Position numbers and translations under genes: made by a program
Origin: Shewanella pealeana ATCC 700345
GTDB lineage: Bacteria; Pseudomonadota; Gammaproteobacteria; Enterobacterales; Shewanellaceae
Assembly (NCBI RefSeq): GCF_000018285.1
Contig: NC_009901.1
Coordinates: forward strand, 4,153,001 to 4,217,000
Length of the DNA stretch: 64,000 nt
Direction: 5' to 3'
The notes under the pieces: generated by a model
The model's input: the letters and a program-made list of their open reading frames with translations, nothing else
What the model was told of the DNA's origin: nothing
Database searches by the model: none
Shown: positions 45,741 through 54,351 of the stretch, one piece after another
Numbering within the stretch: position 1 is the stretch's first letter
How the letters are laid out: every line of letters starts with the position of its first letter

Positions 45741-46619
45741 TTACTCAAACAAGTCTGTTAAGCGTTGCTGCAAGGGTAATGGCCACAGCGCCCTATAGGG
45801 CCTTAACTGCTCGAGTAATCCGTACAAAATATCTAGCGCCACAAAGGCATCGGCCGCAGCATATTGTAACTGAAGCTCACTCAAGGGCTCGGCTAACGGT
45901 TTAGCCCAGTTAGACAGGGTGACCTTTTTACTCTTGGGTAGCTTTAGGGCTAATACAGTGGCAGCCATCTGTTGAGTGCCCAGTTGCTTGGGCGCACCGA
46001 GTTGGTTCATCAACCAGTTAAGATCCAGCATAGAGTTAACACTTATCTCAAAGTCTCGCTTCATGGCATTAAGATCGCTCCTAAGGCCTATACCCACTTT
46101 CAGCAATTTATCGCCACTCAAAATTGGCGCTAATGCAGCCATAAACGGAACGATATTCTCACCCTGCATACGAAACAGGTAGCTGTGTGTAGGCGTCGCA
46201 ATTTGGATCAACGAGATAGGATTAGGATTACGCCGCCCCTTCTCAAAGGTTGCTGCGGTCTCAGTATCGAAGCCGATGCAAGTTTGCGCCTCAATATCGG
46301 CAACAGCCGCGGTCAGAGAATCCGGCGTGACCACGATAACCTGCCGAATCTGACCGTTCAGCTTGGCCGACACATTTTGAGTCAACTCAACATTGAAATC
46401 TCTTAATCGAGATAACTCTCTATCGTCAACACGGGTGTTCAAGTCTGTGCGTAGCTGTAACCAGTCGAGTTTGAGTCGATTATCCGCTGTGATAATCGAG
46501 CTAAAAAAGGCTTTCTCGGCCACCTGCATCGCCTCAAAGTAGCCATCGGCATCACGACCTAACTCACGGCGAATGGTGGCAGACTTGTCTGGGGATAGAC
46601 CAAATTTAAATAGGCTCAT
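45741..46619 (-). CDS. RNase D-like 3'-5' exonuclease (DEDDy)
   Basis: The core exonuclease domain is at about residues 105-285: motif I is FDTETAA, motif II is GIGLRSDLNAMKR with the conserved Asp, and motif III is YAAADAFVALDI, with the Tyr-x3-Asp of the DEDDy group. The protein lacks an HRDC domain and is 292 aa, shorter than true RNase D. It probably trims RNA or DNA 3' ends. It lies in the same direction as the DUF3465 gene, 38 bases away, so they may share a transcript. Confidence 0.9.
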   Translation of the reverse strand: MSLFKFGLSPDKSATIRRELGRDADGYFEAMQVAEKAFFSSIITADNRLKLDWLQLRTDLNTRVDDRELSRLRDFNVELTQNVSAKLNGQIRQVIVVTPDSLTAAVADIEAQTCIGFDTETAATFEKGRRNPNPISLIQIATPTHSYLFRMQGENIVPFMAALAPILSGDKLLKVGIGLRSDLNAMKRDFEISVNSMLDLNWLMNQLGAPKQLGTQQMAATVLALKLPKSKKVTLSNWAKPLAEPLSELQLQYAAADAFVALDILYGLLEQLRPYRALWPLPLQQRLTDLFE

Positions 46620-46709
46620 CGATATACTCTATATCTGTTGTTTTGCTAGTTTATAGAACTAGTGAGTGCTTAGATATGCCAAGCACTTGAATGCAGTTAA
46701 ATCAAACAA

Positions 46710-47309
46710 TTACTGGGTGACCCACAGCAAACCAAACCCCTGTCTCTCAGCTTCACTCACCTTGGTATAAAAGCCTTGCCAACCTTGAGTCATCTCAAGG
46801 TATTCATCTTCTCTGGGCAGGTAATCGGGATTATGTTCAAGTAGCCAAGCATTAAACCTATCTCTAACAGTCTGCTCATCTAGCCTTGCTAGCAGGGCCG
46901 ATAGCTCAGGGAGCATCAGACTTTGAAAGGCAAAAGACTCATTATCGGCATCCATTTTGATGGCATCGTGATTGTTGATATCGAGCCAGGTTTGAAACAA
47001 GCTGCCAGCCCCTTTCACCCGCGCTTCGGTATTGTTGAGGATGTAATGGTAAAGGTCGACATTTCTATGGTTCACATCAGGGCCAATCATCTCCATCTCC
47101 GTACTTGGCCAATCTAGAGGCAGAGTAGGCTTTTTAGCCCCACTCAAAAGCCGAACAAACTGTACAAGTAGAGGTTGCGGCTTAGCCGCGGCAAACGTTT
47201 GAACTGTCGGTATTTGCCCTAACAGGTAATCTTGCAGGGTTTGCGGCTCGTGCTTTAAAAATTGAATGTGCTCATCTGGTAATGACAACACATTTAGACA
47301 TAGCGCCAT
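46710..47309 (-). CDS. Unknown cytoplasmic protein, possibly DUF1877-like
   Basis: The 199-residue protein has no signal or membrane segment. Its layout (an N-terminal MALCLNVLSLPDEHIQFLKHEPQTLQDYL, and an end FYTKVSEAERQGFGLLWV) is reminiscent of DUF1877/YfbM-type proteins, but the similarity was judged by eye and could be wrong. A GGAG lies before the ATG. The exonuclease gene follows on the same strand after 90 bases. Confidence 0.65.
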   Translation of the reverse strand: MALCLNVLSLPDEHIQFLKHEPQTLQDYLLGQIPTVQTFAAAKPQPLLVQFVRLLSGAKKPTLPLDWPSTEMEMIGPDVNHRNVDLYHYILNNTEARVKGAGSLFQTWLDINNHDAIKMDADNESFAFQSLMLPELSALLARLDEQTVRDRFNAWLLEHNPDYLPREDEYLEMTQGWQGFYTKVSEAERQGFGLLWVTQ

Positions 47310-47541
47310 GTGGGCTCCGTAAACCGTTTATACCTAACAGGTATATTTCAAGATAATGACTAAGAGTAAACAAGACTCATTGTGACAAGCAATAGTTTTA
47401 CTCATCTCTTGGGACCTGCCCATGCTATCGATAGATTACATCTGCATCACAGCTTTCAGCAACAGAACTGACTCATAGGCGGTTAATGGTTAGTATTTAC
47501 CGCCATGGAACATGCAGCCTTCTATCGAGTAAAGATAAATC

Positions 47542-48819
47542 ATGACAGAGTCTTCTTTCGAACGCGCTAAAAGCGCCTTTATTAATGCTATCTGGGCAAC
47601 GCTCGCCAGCGTGTCTCTGGGCTTAGCGTTTAAGATCTGGTTAGCCCAGTGGGTCGAAAAAAGTGACTTAGCTCTCTACCACACTGTCGTGGATATTATT
47701 TCCATGTCTCTTATTCTTCTCAGTGGCTTTCGCGCCTCCATGGTAGTGAGCTTTTCACAGACCAAGAACGATAGAGATATTACCAATATCTTCCGTTACT
47801 CCTTGATTATTATGGTGCTGTTTACTTGGGGATTAGTCCTGCCCTACATCAAGCATCAGCTTAATATCGATGTTGAATATATTCAGTTGGTAGGCATTAT
47901 TCTCGGGATGGGCTTTAAGGTTTACTTTACCAACCAGATTGGAATGTATCGCCTGTACGACATCGCCAATAAGAGTATCTGGATAGAGCCATTAGTACAG
48001 ATAATACTGTTTCTTGTTTGCTACTACCTGTTAGCGCAGACCCCTACCGCCTCACTCTTTTTCAGCTTAATGCTGTCGAACTTGGCCGCTGCCGCCTATA
48101 TGTTTATCCAGCGCAGGAAGCTGATTGCCACCACGCCTTTAGCGCCGGTTCAACTCAATCCTGATATGAAAAACTTTGTCAAAAAGAGCGTGATGTCATC
48201 ACTCGAGGTGGGGGCCAGTATTTTGATGGTCTACATCACTGTATTACTGACGATTGGCTACTTCACTATAGATGAACTCGGTGACTTTCAGGTGGTGGTT
48301 CGGCCGATGATTGCCTACTTAACCATGTTGTTTGTTTTCCCGGTATATCGTTATATTTTACCTGAGCTGGCTCAGTGCATCCGCAATAAAGATCATCAGC
48401 AGATAGCACTGATAAGGCGTTGGTTTATCAAGCTAAGCCTGACAATCAGCTCGGTATTGCTCATTAGCTTACTTATGTTTCGCCATGAGCTAGTCGATTT
48501 AGTCTTCCCAGAAACATACGCAAAGGCCGCGCCTATTCTGCTGCACTTCGGCCTCTTTTTTGGCTTTATGATGCTCAATGCCTATCAGATTGCCTATATC
48601 AAATCCCATGGTTTATTCTTGCAGAGTTTGTTGATCCGTCTACTTGGTGTGGTGACACTCTTGATCATGTTTTACCTGCTAAGATTACACACCGACAATG
48701 TGGTTGCGGTGATCTTAGCCTTAGGTTGTGGTTACTTCAGTATGTTTATCGCCTCAAGCATTATAGAGAGACGTTTGCTTAAGCAGCACAAGCTCAATCA
48801 AACTCAAGAAGTAAGCTGA
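47542..48819 (+). CDS. Flippase-like polytopic membrane protein (MOP/Wzx-type)
   Basis: The 425-residue protein has about 12 hydrophobic helices with the loose pattern of polysaccharide-type flippases, including the N-terminal AFINAIWATLASVSLGLAFKIWLA and FRASMVVSFSQTKNDRDITNIFRYSL segments. It may move a lipid-linked sugar or other lipid across the inner membrane. No sugar-biosynthesis genes surround it, so an O-antigen role is not supported by context. A terminator follows. The family is moderately certain, the substrate unknown. Confidence 0.8.
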   Translation: MTESSFERAKSAFINAIWATLASVSLGLAFKIWLAQWVEKSDLALYHTVVDIISMSLILLSGFRASMVVSFSQTKNDRDITNIFRYSLIIMVLFTWGLVLPYIKHQLNIDVEYIQLVGIILGMGFKVYFTNQIGMYRLYDIANKSIWIEPLVQIILFLVCYYLLAQTPTASLFFSLMLSNLAAAAYMFIQRRKLIATTPLAPVQLNPDMKNFVKKSVMSSLEVGASILMVYITVLLTIGYFTIDELGDFQVVVRPMIAYLTMLFVFPVYRYILPELAQCIRNKDHQQIALIRRWFIKLSLTISSVLLISLLMFRHELVDLVFPETYAKAAPILLHFGLFFGFMMLNAYQIAYIKSHGLFLQSLLIRLLGVVTLLIMFYLLRLHTDNVVAVILALGCGYFSMFIASSIIERRLLKQHKLNQTQEVS

Positions 48820-48892
48820 ATCACCAATCGATTAAGTAAAGAGTGAGGCATCGACTTACTGAGTTGGGAGCTTTAAGACTGAAAACAAAAAG

Positions 48893-48922
48893 AGCCGTAA
48901 CTCAGAGGATGTTACGGCTTTG
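48893..48922. terminator. Bidirectional terminator
   Basis: AGCCGTAAC (48893-48901) and GTTACGGCT (48911-48919) form a perfect 9-bp stem, with A residues before it and T residues after it. It separates the flippase-like gene from the converging lipoprotein gene. Confidence 0.85.
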
Positions 48923-49033
48923 AAGGCTTAACTCAATCTAGGGAACAAGCCCTCCTGCATAGATTGAGGTTAGGCAGGGTGCTTATACTTATCTAAGCTG
49001 GTTTCTAATAATGAAAACTCATACGGCTGCGTA

Positions 49034-49570
49034 TTACTCTTCGGCGGCAATAAGCTCTATCTCATTGCTAGCCTGCGCCCCATGGATCTGAATAGCTACT
49101 TTATATAAAGCAACCGCTCCAGCTGCAGCCTTACCTTCTAGATCGAGATCGATTGCATCGAAGGTGTATTGCCCCTTAGTCGCCGTCTCAGTCAAGATCC
49201 CTACACACTCTTCATCAGTACTAGTGTCACACTTATAGCCTTGGGTCACATGCCAGCGTTTCCAAGCCTTTGCCTTAGTCGAAGGTGAAGCGGGGTCCGG
49301 ATAACCAAAATAGAAGATATCGTAATCGGTCGCCTTGGTAATGGCTTTATTATCACCATCTTTAAGGCTAAAGGTTAACGCTCCTGTAGCGGCATCGACA
49401 CTGTCTAAACTCATCGCTATGGTGCTTGCCTCATCGATGTCGATCACCTCTTCAACTGGAGGCGGCACTACCACTGGCGGCTCAGTTACATCGTTGTTGT
49501 CATCATCGCTGCCACAACCAAGTAGGAGCATTGAGCTTGCCAACATGGCGCTCAGTAATTTGACCTTCAT
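49034..49570 (-). CDS. Lipoprotein resembling the N-terminal domain of OmcA/MtrC-type decahaem proteins
   Basis: A lipoprotein signal (MKVKLLSAMLASSMLLLGC, Cys19) is followed by an Asp-rich and Pro/Val-rich linker (DDDNNDVTEPPVVVPPPVEE) and a beta-sandwich-like domain (LTFSLKDGDNKAITKATDYDIFYFGYP). This order, including a C-x6-C pair near 116-123 (KCDTSTDEEC), resembles domain I of OmcA/MtrC surface cytochromes, but no haem motif CxxCH is present. AAGGAG precedes the ATG. It follows the diheme cytochrome gene by ten bases, so they form one operon. Assignment by eye, so only moderate. Confidence 0.68.
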   Translation of the reverse strand: MKVKLLSAMLASSMLLLGCGSDDDNNDVTEPPVVVPPPVEEVIDIDEASTIAMSLDSVDAATGALTFSLKDGDNKAITKATDYDIFYFGYPDPASPSTKAKAWKRWHVTQGYKCDTSTDEECVGILTETATKGQYTFDAIDLDLEGKAAAGAVALYKVAIQIHGAQASNEIELIAAEE

Positions 49571-49580
49571 AGCTTACTCC

Positions 49581-50402
49581 TTAGTTAAAGTGACCTGTAT
49601 GACAAGTAGTACACTCCATATCTGTCTTCACGCTAGCAGCAGGCCCCATGGTTTCAGTTACACCATGACAAGACTGACAAGCCTGCGCCTCAGCTGAAGG
49701 CTTAGCCTCAGGTAGAAGAGAAATATCTTCACCACCGTGCGCACGGTTGAGTAGCTCTACGATGTGATAGGCCAAACTGGCAGACAGGCGCTTACAGCGT
49801 TCACCTTTTTCCTTAAACACCTTACCCGAAGCGGCAGACCAATTACTGATTGAGGAGTGACAAAGCGGGCTATTGGCAATAGATGTGGCGCCCACTTCAA
49901 GGCTCTTTTCAGCAGTAGAGCCGATACCAGCGACAAATTCATCAGATGAAAGTGGCAAGTCTTCAGTTTCGTAATAACGAAATGTTGCGCCAATTACAGC
50001 ATCATTTTGACCATTGATATCATCGAGAATATTGATCAACATACCCGCCGCATTTAGGTTACCGCAGATGGTGCCTTGACCAACGATACCTGCCCAGCCA
50101 TAACCCGCAAGCGCTGTTGGAATAGTGGCAAACTTCTCGGCATCGACGCTATTTGATTGCGCTAACATAGTCACAATCGAATGGAATACTTGGTGCATAC
50201 AACCACCACCCGTTTCATAGGCAAGCTTGGCTGTCGCCATTGCATCGAGTGGCACATACTTGAGTGTCTCTCCCATCTCTAAACGGTAGTTTCCGTCTGC
50301 ATCTGTGGCAGCAAAGGCTGAGGTTCCCACCAAAGCGGCACCCGCAGCGGCTGTGCTTAATCCGATAATTTTAGTTAACGCCTGACGTCTATCAATACTC
50401 AT
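49581..50402 (-). CDS. Tat-exported split-Soret-like diheme cytochrome c
   Basis: A twin-arginine signal (MSIDRRQALTKIIGLSTAAA, ending AFA near residue 31) precedes a domain of the C-GCAxxG-C-C type: GGGCMHQVFHSIV with Cys68, AGIVGQGTICGNLNAAG with Cys113, and later Cys181 and Cys203. Two haem motifs lie at the C-terminus, CQSCH (242-246) and CTTCH (264-268). This fits split-Soret cytochromes, which bind two haems per monomer in the periplasm; the redox partner is unknown. The ATG at 50402 has AGGGTG upstream; a GTG at 50411 is also in frame. The lipoprotein gene follows in the same operon. Confidence 0.85.
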   Translation of the reverse strand: MSIDRRQALTKIIGLSTAAAGAALVGTSAFAATDADGNYRLEMGETLKYVPLDAMATAKLAYETGGGCMHQVFHSIVTMLAQSNSVDAEKFATIPTALAGYGWAGIVGQGTICGNLNAAGMLINILDDINGQNDAVIGATFRYYETEDLPLSSDEFVAGIGSTAEKSLEVGATSIANSPLCHSSISNWSAASGKVFKEKGERCKRLSASLAYHIVELLNRAHGGEDISLLPEAKPSAEAQACQSCHGVTETMGPAASVKTDMECTTCHTGHFN

Positions 50403-50856
50403 AATAATCACCCTATATCCATCATTATTTTATTTTGGTCATAAGCCTTATGACCTATTACGGTTAGTAAACGAGTTCAAATTTTGGATAACGACTCGAT
50501 GGGTTAACTTTAAGAAGTATGAAAAATAAAAGTGTGATTTAAAGCGAATGAAGCGGGAGTATAAAAATGCCGATAATTACTGCTAGCCTTAGTCAAGATT
50601 ACTGCCTCAGAGACCGACAAACCTCATGTTTTCATGAACGATGTCACATTATTATTGGGCATTTGCGCTAATATTTATGTTTCAGTAGGTTAATTAATTG
50701 TATGAATGAGTGTGACTAACGTCTCATTTATCCATACTCACACCGGCATAGCACTCAAAATTGCCACGACGGCAGAACTTAAGCATCAGGATCACAGACT
50801 TCATTAGTTTAAGTTCATAGACTCACTCTATAGATGGTTCTAATGAGGCGACGAAG
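50403..50856. other. Divergent promoter region of cytochrome and regulator genes
   Basis: The 454 bases lie between the cytochrome operon and the winged-helix regulator. GTGTGA at 50710-50715 and TCACAC at 50738-50743 are inverted, 22 bases apart. I see no gene or strong hairpin. Because the genes diverge, the regulator may control the cytochrome operon from here. Confidence 0.45.
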
Positions 50857-51609
50857 ATGCAACTGGGGCATTGCAGATTTGATATTGATAAACAAGAGCT
50901 GACAAACCTAGACAGTGGTGATGTTTGGCACCTGCCTAGAGCCGAATTTCAAGTCTTATGTCTGCTGATTGACTATCAAGGCAAAGTCGTTGCTAAGCCG
51001 TTATTGAAAAAAGGCGATGGTGAGCAAGCCCCTCTGAGTGACTCCTCTGTGACTCGCGCCGTGTTTACACTGAGATCATTTCTCGGCCCACAATATGAAT
51101 CGCTCATAGAAACAGTAAAAGGCCAAGGCTACCTGCTACGACATCACCGCTGCCGCAAAGAAAAATACTCGAGTTCAGATATAAACAGATTCTCAGCTAA
51201 GTTATTGGCGGGGGTAGCAGTGGTTTTACTTGTCATCTTCAGCTGTGGTTGGATAGTTTATGACTCCACTCGCATATCTGTATCGACTCCAGTCCCTTTG
51301 CAGAGCAACAAGGTTAAGACAATCTCAGGCCATACGGTCAAGGTTATTCTCTATGCCCACTCCAAAACCAATAATGGCTTATTGACCGAACTCGGGCAGA
51401 CCATGTTGCAAAGCTTCAGCCAATGCAAACTCACCAGCTGGAAGAATGTCTATCTATCTCTGTCACACGATAAACAAGTCCTCAATGTCACTCTACGTGG
51501 TGAGCAATTTGGCCAGTCGATTATTCGCAACTTAAAAATTAGTGACCTACGCCAACCTAAACAGTTTATTAATCAGCAATGGCTGCAAGGTGTGGACATT
51601 TGTGACTAG
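50857..51609 (+). CDS. Membrane-anchored winged-helix regulator (CadC/ToxR-like)
   Basis: The N-terminal 95 residues form an OmpR/PhoB-type winged helix: DVWHLPRAEFQVLCLLIDYQ, the recognition helix near SDSSVTRAVFTLRSFL and the wing KGQGYLL. A single membrane helix follows at about residues 112-135 (KLLAGVAVVLLVIFSCGWIVY), then a periplasmic domain of about 115 residues. Such one-component regulators sense periplasmic signals and bind DNA directly. A FidL-like partner gene follows after 56 bases. The divergent cytochrome operon is a plausible target. Confidence 0.85.
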   Translation: MQLGHCRFDIDKQELTNLDSGDVWHLPRAEFQVLCLLIDYQGKVVAKPLLKKGDGEQAPLSDSSVTRAVFTLRSFLGPQYESLIETVKGQGYLLRHHRCRKEKYSSSDINRFSAKLLAGVAVVLLVIFSCGWIVYDSTRISVSTPVPLQSNKVKTISGHTVKVILYAHSKTNNGLLTELGQTMLQSFSQCKLTSWKNVYLSLSHDKQVLNVTLRGEQFGQSIIRNLKISDLRQPKQFINQQWLQGVDICD

Positions 51610-51665
51610 AAAAATGCATTAGGTCACAGAGCTGGAATAACAACAGAGTACACAAGGAACTGATA

Positions 51666-52184
51666 ATGAGCCGAACATGGCGCTGGGCGATTAACATCAT
51701 TATGCTACTGATTTTACTGGTTTGCGTAGGAGTGATATATAAGCTTACCGCAAAACAGCCAAGCTTTATGCTTAGCTGCAGTTCAGAGCTGTTTAATCGA
51801 CAGCAAGACGATCAAGACAGTAAGCATTATCTGTTGGTCGACCTATTTTCTAAAGATGGACAGGCACAGATAAACTATCGCTACTTCGACTTAGAAGGCA
51901 ACTCGACAGGCTCGGTGTCGATGCAGGGGCAAGTAAACAGTGTCGACCTTGATAACATGCTCTACGACATTTCAGTCAAGACTAAGCAGGAGTATCCTCA
52001 CTCCGAACTCAATCAAGCCCCGGAGCACTATAAATATCTTTCCTATGTCAGCAGCTTAAACCTGAATAAGAAAGGGATGCATAACTTGAGCGTTCAAGTA
52101 TTAGAACGTGATGAAAATAAAGATTTTGCAGTGGTCTTGTTTCAGCCCAGCAATACGGTTTGTGGTTGCCGTTTAGTCAATTAA
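51666..52184 (+). CDS. FidL-like membrane protein, partner of the upstream regulator
   Basis: One N-terminal helix (WAINIIMLLILLVCVGVIYKL) anchors a periplasmic domain of about 145 residues. The domain contains SCSSELF, INYRYFDLEGNSTGSVSMQG and an end with the cysteines VCGCRL. In Shewanella and Vibrio, proteins of this layout (FidL-like, ToxS-like) lie just downstream of membrane winged-helix regulators and are thought to tune them. The family name is based on layout and context, so it is tentative. Confidence 0.7.
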   Translation: MSRTWRWAINIIMLLILLVCVGVIYKLTAKQPSFMLSCSSELFNRQQDDQDSKHYLLVDLFSKDGQAQINYRYFDLEGNSTGSVSMQGQVNSVDLDNMLYDISVKTKQEYPHSELNQAPEHYKYLSYVSSLNLNKKGMHNLSVQVLERDENKDFAVVLFQPSNTVCGCRLVN

Positions 52185-52230
52185 GCCTAATCTGAAGCAA
52201 GTGAGATATATCTAAGTATTTTAGCGAATA

Positions 52231-52255
52231 AAAAACCATGGACTCCATGGCTTTT
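52231..52255. terminator. Bidirectional terminator
   Basis: CCATGG at 52236-52241 and CCATGG at 52245-52250 pair around ACT, flanked by A residues on the left and TTTT on the right, with one A/C mismatch at the base. It separates two converging genes. Confidence 0.75.
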
Positions 52256-52303
52256 CTGCTCACTTTTGAGTATTCACGTTTACCTACTAGCCTTCACGGC
52301 CGG

Positions 52304-53134
52304 TTAACCCCATGGCATGTCCACATAGATCCTGACTAAGGTATCTCTATCCCAAGGTAAGATGGGCATATAATCAGGTGAGGTTTTATCTCTATTATCA
52401 TAGGGGTCGAGGTTGTACTCGCTGTGCTCCACGCTCAGCTTAATTTCACTGCCTTCAATCCAGCGGTCTGAGTGAAAACTCACTACGCCAGATATCTTAT
52501 TTTCCAACCAATCGCTGCCATCATTCCAAGTTTGCGCCCCGGCGTAGAGATCGACCCCATCCCCCAATGGCAACCGAGTATCGAATGCGACTGAATAAGC
52601 CCCGGTTTTATTTTGAAAATCACCGCGATCATAGCCGCGATCCCTCGGCACATCGTCGTCAATTTCTAACATGTAATAACCAGCAGCGACCTCAAAGCCT
52701 GCGTAAACACTGTCATTATCGAATCTCGCCACTATGCCAGGAAAGAGTTTCACCTGCCTTTCTATCGAGCTCACCGTATTACTCTTGCTCTTTAAGCTGA
52801 CTTGCCACTGAAGGTTCATCAGTTCCGAGAAACGATACAAGTTTCCATCGACAGAAAAAGCACTTTGAAACCAGATAGGAATATGATCGGGGTCGAGCTT
52901 ATCTTTATCGTCATCGATAAAGATATCGACTTCACCTTTCCACAGCAGATCCCACTGCGATCTATGCTCGACAAAGAATCCGCCGTGAAGACCTAATGTT
53001 TGAGAGTCTGCCTGATCGACTATGGTGTCATGAGCACCGATTGCGATGCGCCAATCTGCCGCCAGTGAACTTGTTGACACTCCAGAAGCTAACAGCCCCA
53101 GCGTAATAATGAATAGCTTTGATTGATAATTCAA
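52304..53134 (-). CDS. Hypothetical exported outer-membrane beta-barrel-like protein
   Basis: A signal peptide (MNYQSKLFIITLGLLASGVS, cleavage near LAA) precedes a 250-residue protein of alternating aromatic and hydrophobic strands with acidic turns (DDDKDKLDPDHIPIW; RDRGYDRGDF; SPDYMPILPW), ending in a strand with terminal aromatic residues (RIYVDMPW). This layout fits a small outer-membrane barrel, but I do not recognise a family. The start is TTG with GGAG close upstream, so the true start may differ slightly. Single-gene unit. Confidence 0.68.
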   Translation of the reverse strand: MNYQSKLFIITLGLLASGVSTSSLAADWRIAIGAHDTIVDQADSQTLGLHGGFFVEHRSQWDLLWKGEVDIFIDDDKDKLDPDHIPIWFQSAFSVDGNLYRFSELMNLQWQVSLKSKSNTVSSIERQVKLFPGIVARFDNDSVYAGFEVAAGYYMLEIDDDVPRDRGYDRGDFQNKTGAYSVAFDTRLPLGDGVDLYAGAQTWNDGSDWLENKISGVVSFHSDRWIEGSEIKLSVEHSEYNLDPYDNRDKTSPDYMPILPWDRDTLVRIYVDMPWG

Positions 53135-53612
53135 TTATCTCCCCCCACCTCTGCTAGAGATAAAAACATAACCAACTGAATAGCAATAACTAATTATTAG
53201 GTAACAGTAAAATCTTATACTGTTCATTAAGATCATCTGATTAATCTTAGTCATCAAATTGGCTAAAAGCTTCAAAATTACCGCTTTAACTCGAGTTTGT
53301 TTTTTGCCTAAATCCCTTATCCCGAAAGGTATCGCTTAAAAAACCGAATTAGTTCCCTTGAAATGCTTATTTATTCGAAAATTCCACTCAGATTGTGAAG
53401 CTTGGCAAAATTTAAAATGAAAACTGCAGATTCCGCTTAAAATCACCATATTGGTCACACTCTAGGGCATGTATTGGCCGTCAAATTCAGTCATAATTAA
53501 GCATCTGGTCTTATTCTTAACAACATTATAATTTGCTGTAACGGATGAATAATATTTGTATTATTCGTTATCGCCTGACTACTTATACTAACGTCACCTA
53601 GAGGACACTAGT
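53135..53612. other. AT-rich intergenic region upstream of dsbA
   Basis: The 478 bases between the outer-membrane protein and dsbA hold no gene that I can recognise. I found no strong hairpin. It should contain the promoters of both diverging genes. Confidence 0.4.
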
Positions 53613-54269
53613 TTGATTAAACATATTGCTTTAGCGTTAACACTTGCCGTTGCTCCACTGAGCAGCTTTGCCGCACAATTTGTTGAAGGTAAGCACTTCA
53701 CAGTTGTTTCAAATAAAGCACCAAGCAGCGAGCCAAAACTAACTGAGTTCTACTCGTTTTACTGCGGTAACTGTTTCAACATGGAAAAAATGTACTTAGC
53801 TGACATCAAAGCTAACCTTAATAAGCAGGTTACTTTTGACAGCAAGCACGTTGATTTTGCCAACACAGAAATTAACACTGAAGTAATGCGCTCTCTTGCG
53901 GTTATCCAAACTTTAGATAATCAAAAGCCACTAACTGACGCCATGTTTAAAGTAATCCAAGGCGACAATGGTGAAAAGCATGATCACAGCGCACCTGGCC
54001 ACAAGCATGACGAGCCACTAAAAAGCCGTGACGACATCAAGGCAGTATTTGCTAAGTTCGGCGTTGACTCAGCTCAATACGATAAGATTGCAGATAGCAA
54101 AGAAACCAATGAGAAATTGGCACTATGGCGTACACAGCAACGTGAATTCCAAGTACAAAGCGTTCCAGCTTTCATCGTGAACGACAAGTACGCGATTAAC
54201 ATGGGCTCTATCCGTACACTAGGCGAACTAATCGACCTAATGAACTACTTAGCACTAGAGCACAAGTAA
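53613..54269 (+). CDS. dsbA: Periplasmic thiol:disulfide oxidoreductase DsbA
   Basis: The start is TTG with GAGGA seven bases upstream, giving a signal peptide (MIKHIALALTLAVAPLSSFA). The thioredoxin-fold active site is CGNC at residues 51-54, where most DsbA enzymes have CPHC, and the cis-proline is in VQSVPAF. It forms disulfides in exported proteins. An unusual His-rich insertion, EKHDHSAPGHKHD at residues 121-133, lies in the helical domain and could bind a metal ion. DsbB is not nearby. A strong terminator follows. Confidence 0.93.
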   Translation: MIKHIALALTLAVAPLSSFAAQFVEGKHFTVVSNKAPSSEPKLTEFYSFYCGNCFNMEKMYLADIKANLNKQVTFDSKHVDFANTEINTEVMRSLAVIQTLDNQKPLTDAMFKVIQGDNGEKHDHSAPGHKHDEPLKSRDDIKAVFAKFGVDSAQYDKIADSKETNEKLALWRTQQREFQVQSVPAFIVNDKYAINMGSIRTLGELIDLMNYLALEHK

Positions 54270-54293
54270 CCTCAAACCCATTTTGAGAAATAG

Positions 54294-54320
54294 AAAAAGG
54301 CGCTGATTAGCGCCTTTTTT
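54294..54320. terminator. Terminator after dsbA
   Basis: AAAAAGGCGC and GCGCCTTTTT form a perfect 10-bp stem around TGATTA, followed by another T. It can serve both converging genes. Confidence 0.93.
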
Positions 54321-54351
54321 GATCTTTACAACCTATCTTAACAGTCAGTCA

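Noticed and set aside
50709..50744. GTGTGA/TCACAC pair as a possible CRP site
   Set aside because: The arms are 22 bases apart rather than the six expected for CRP, so the match is weak.
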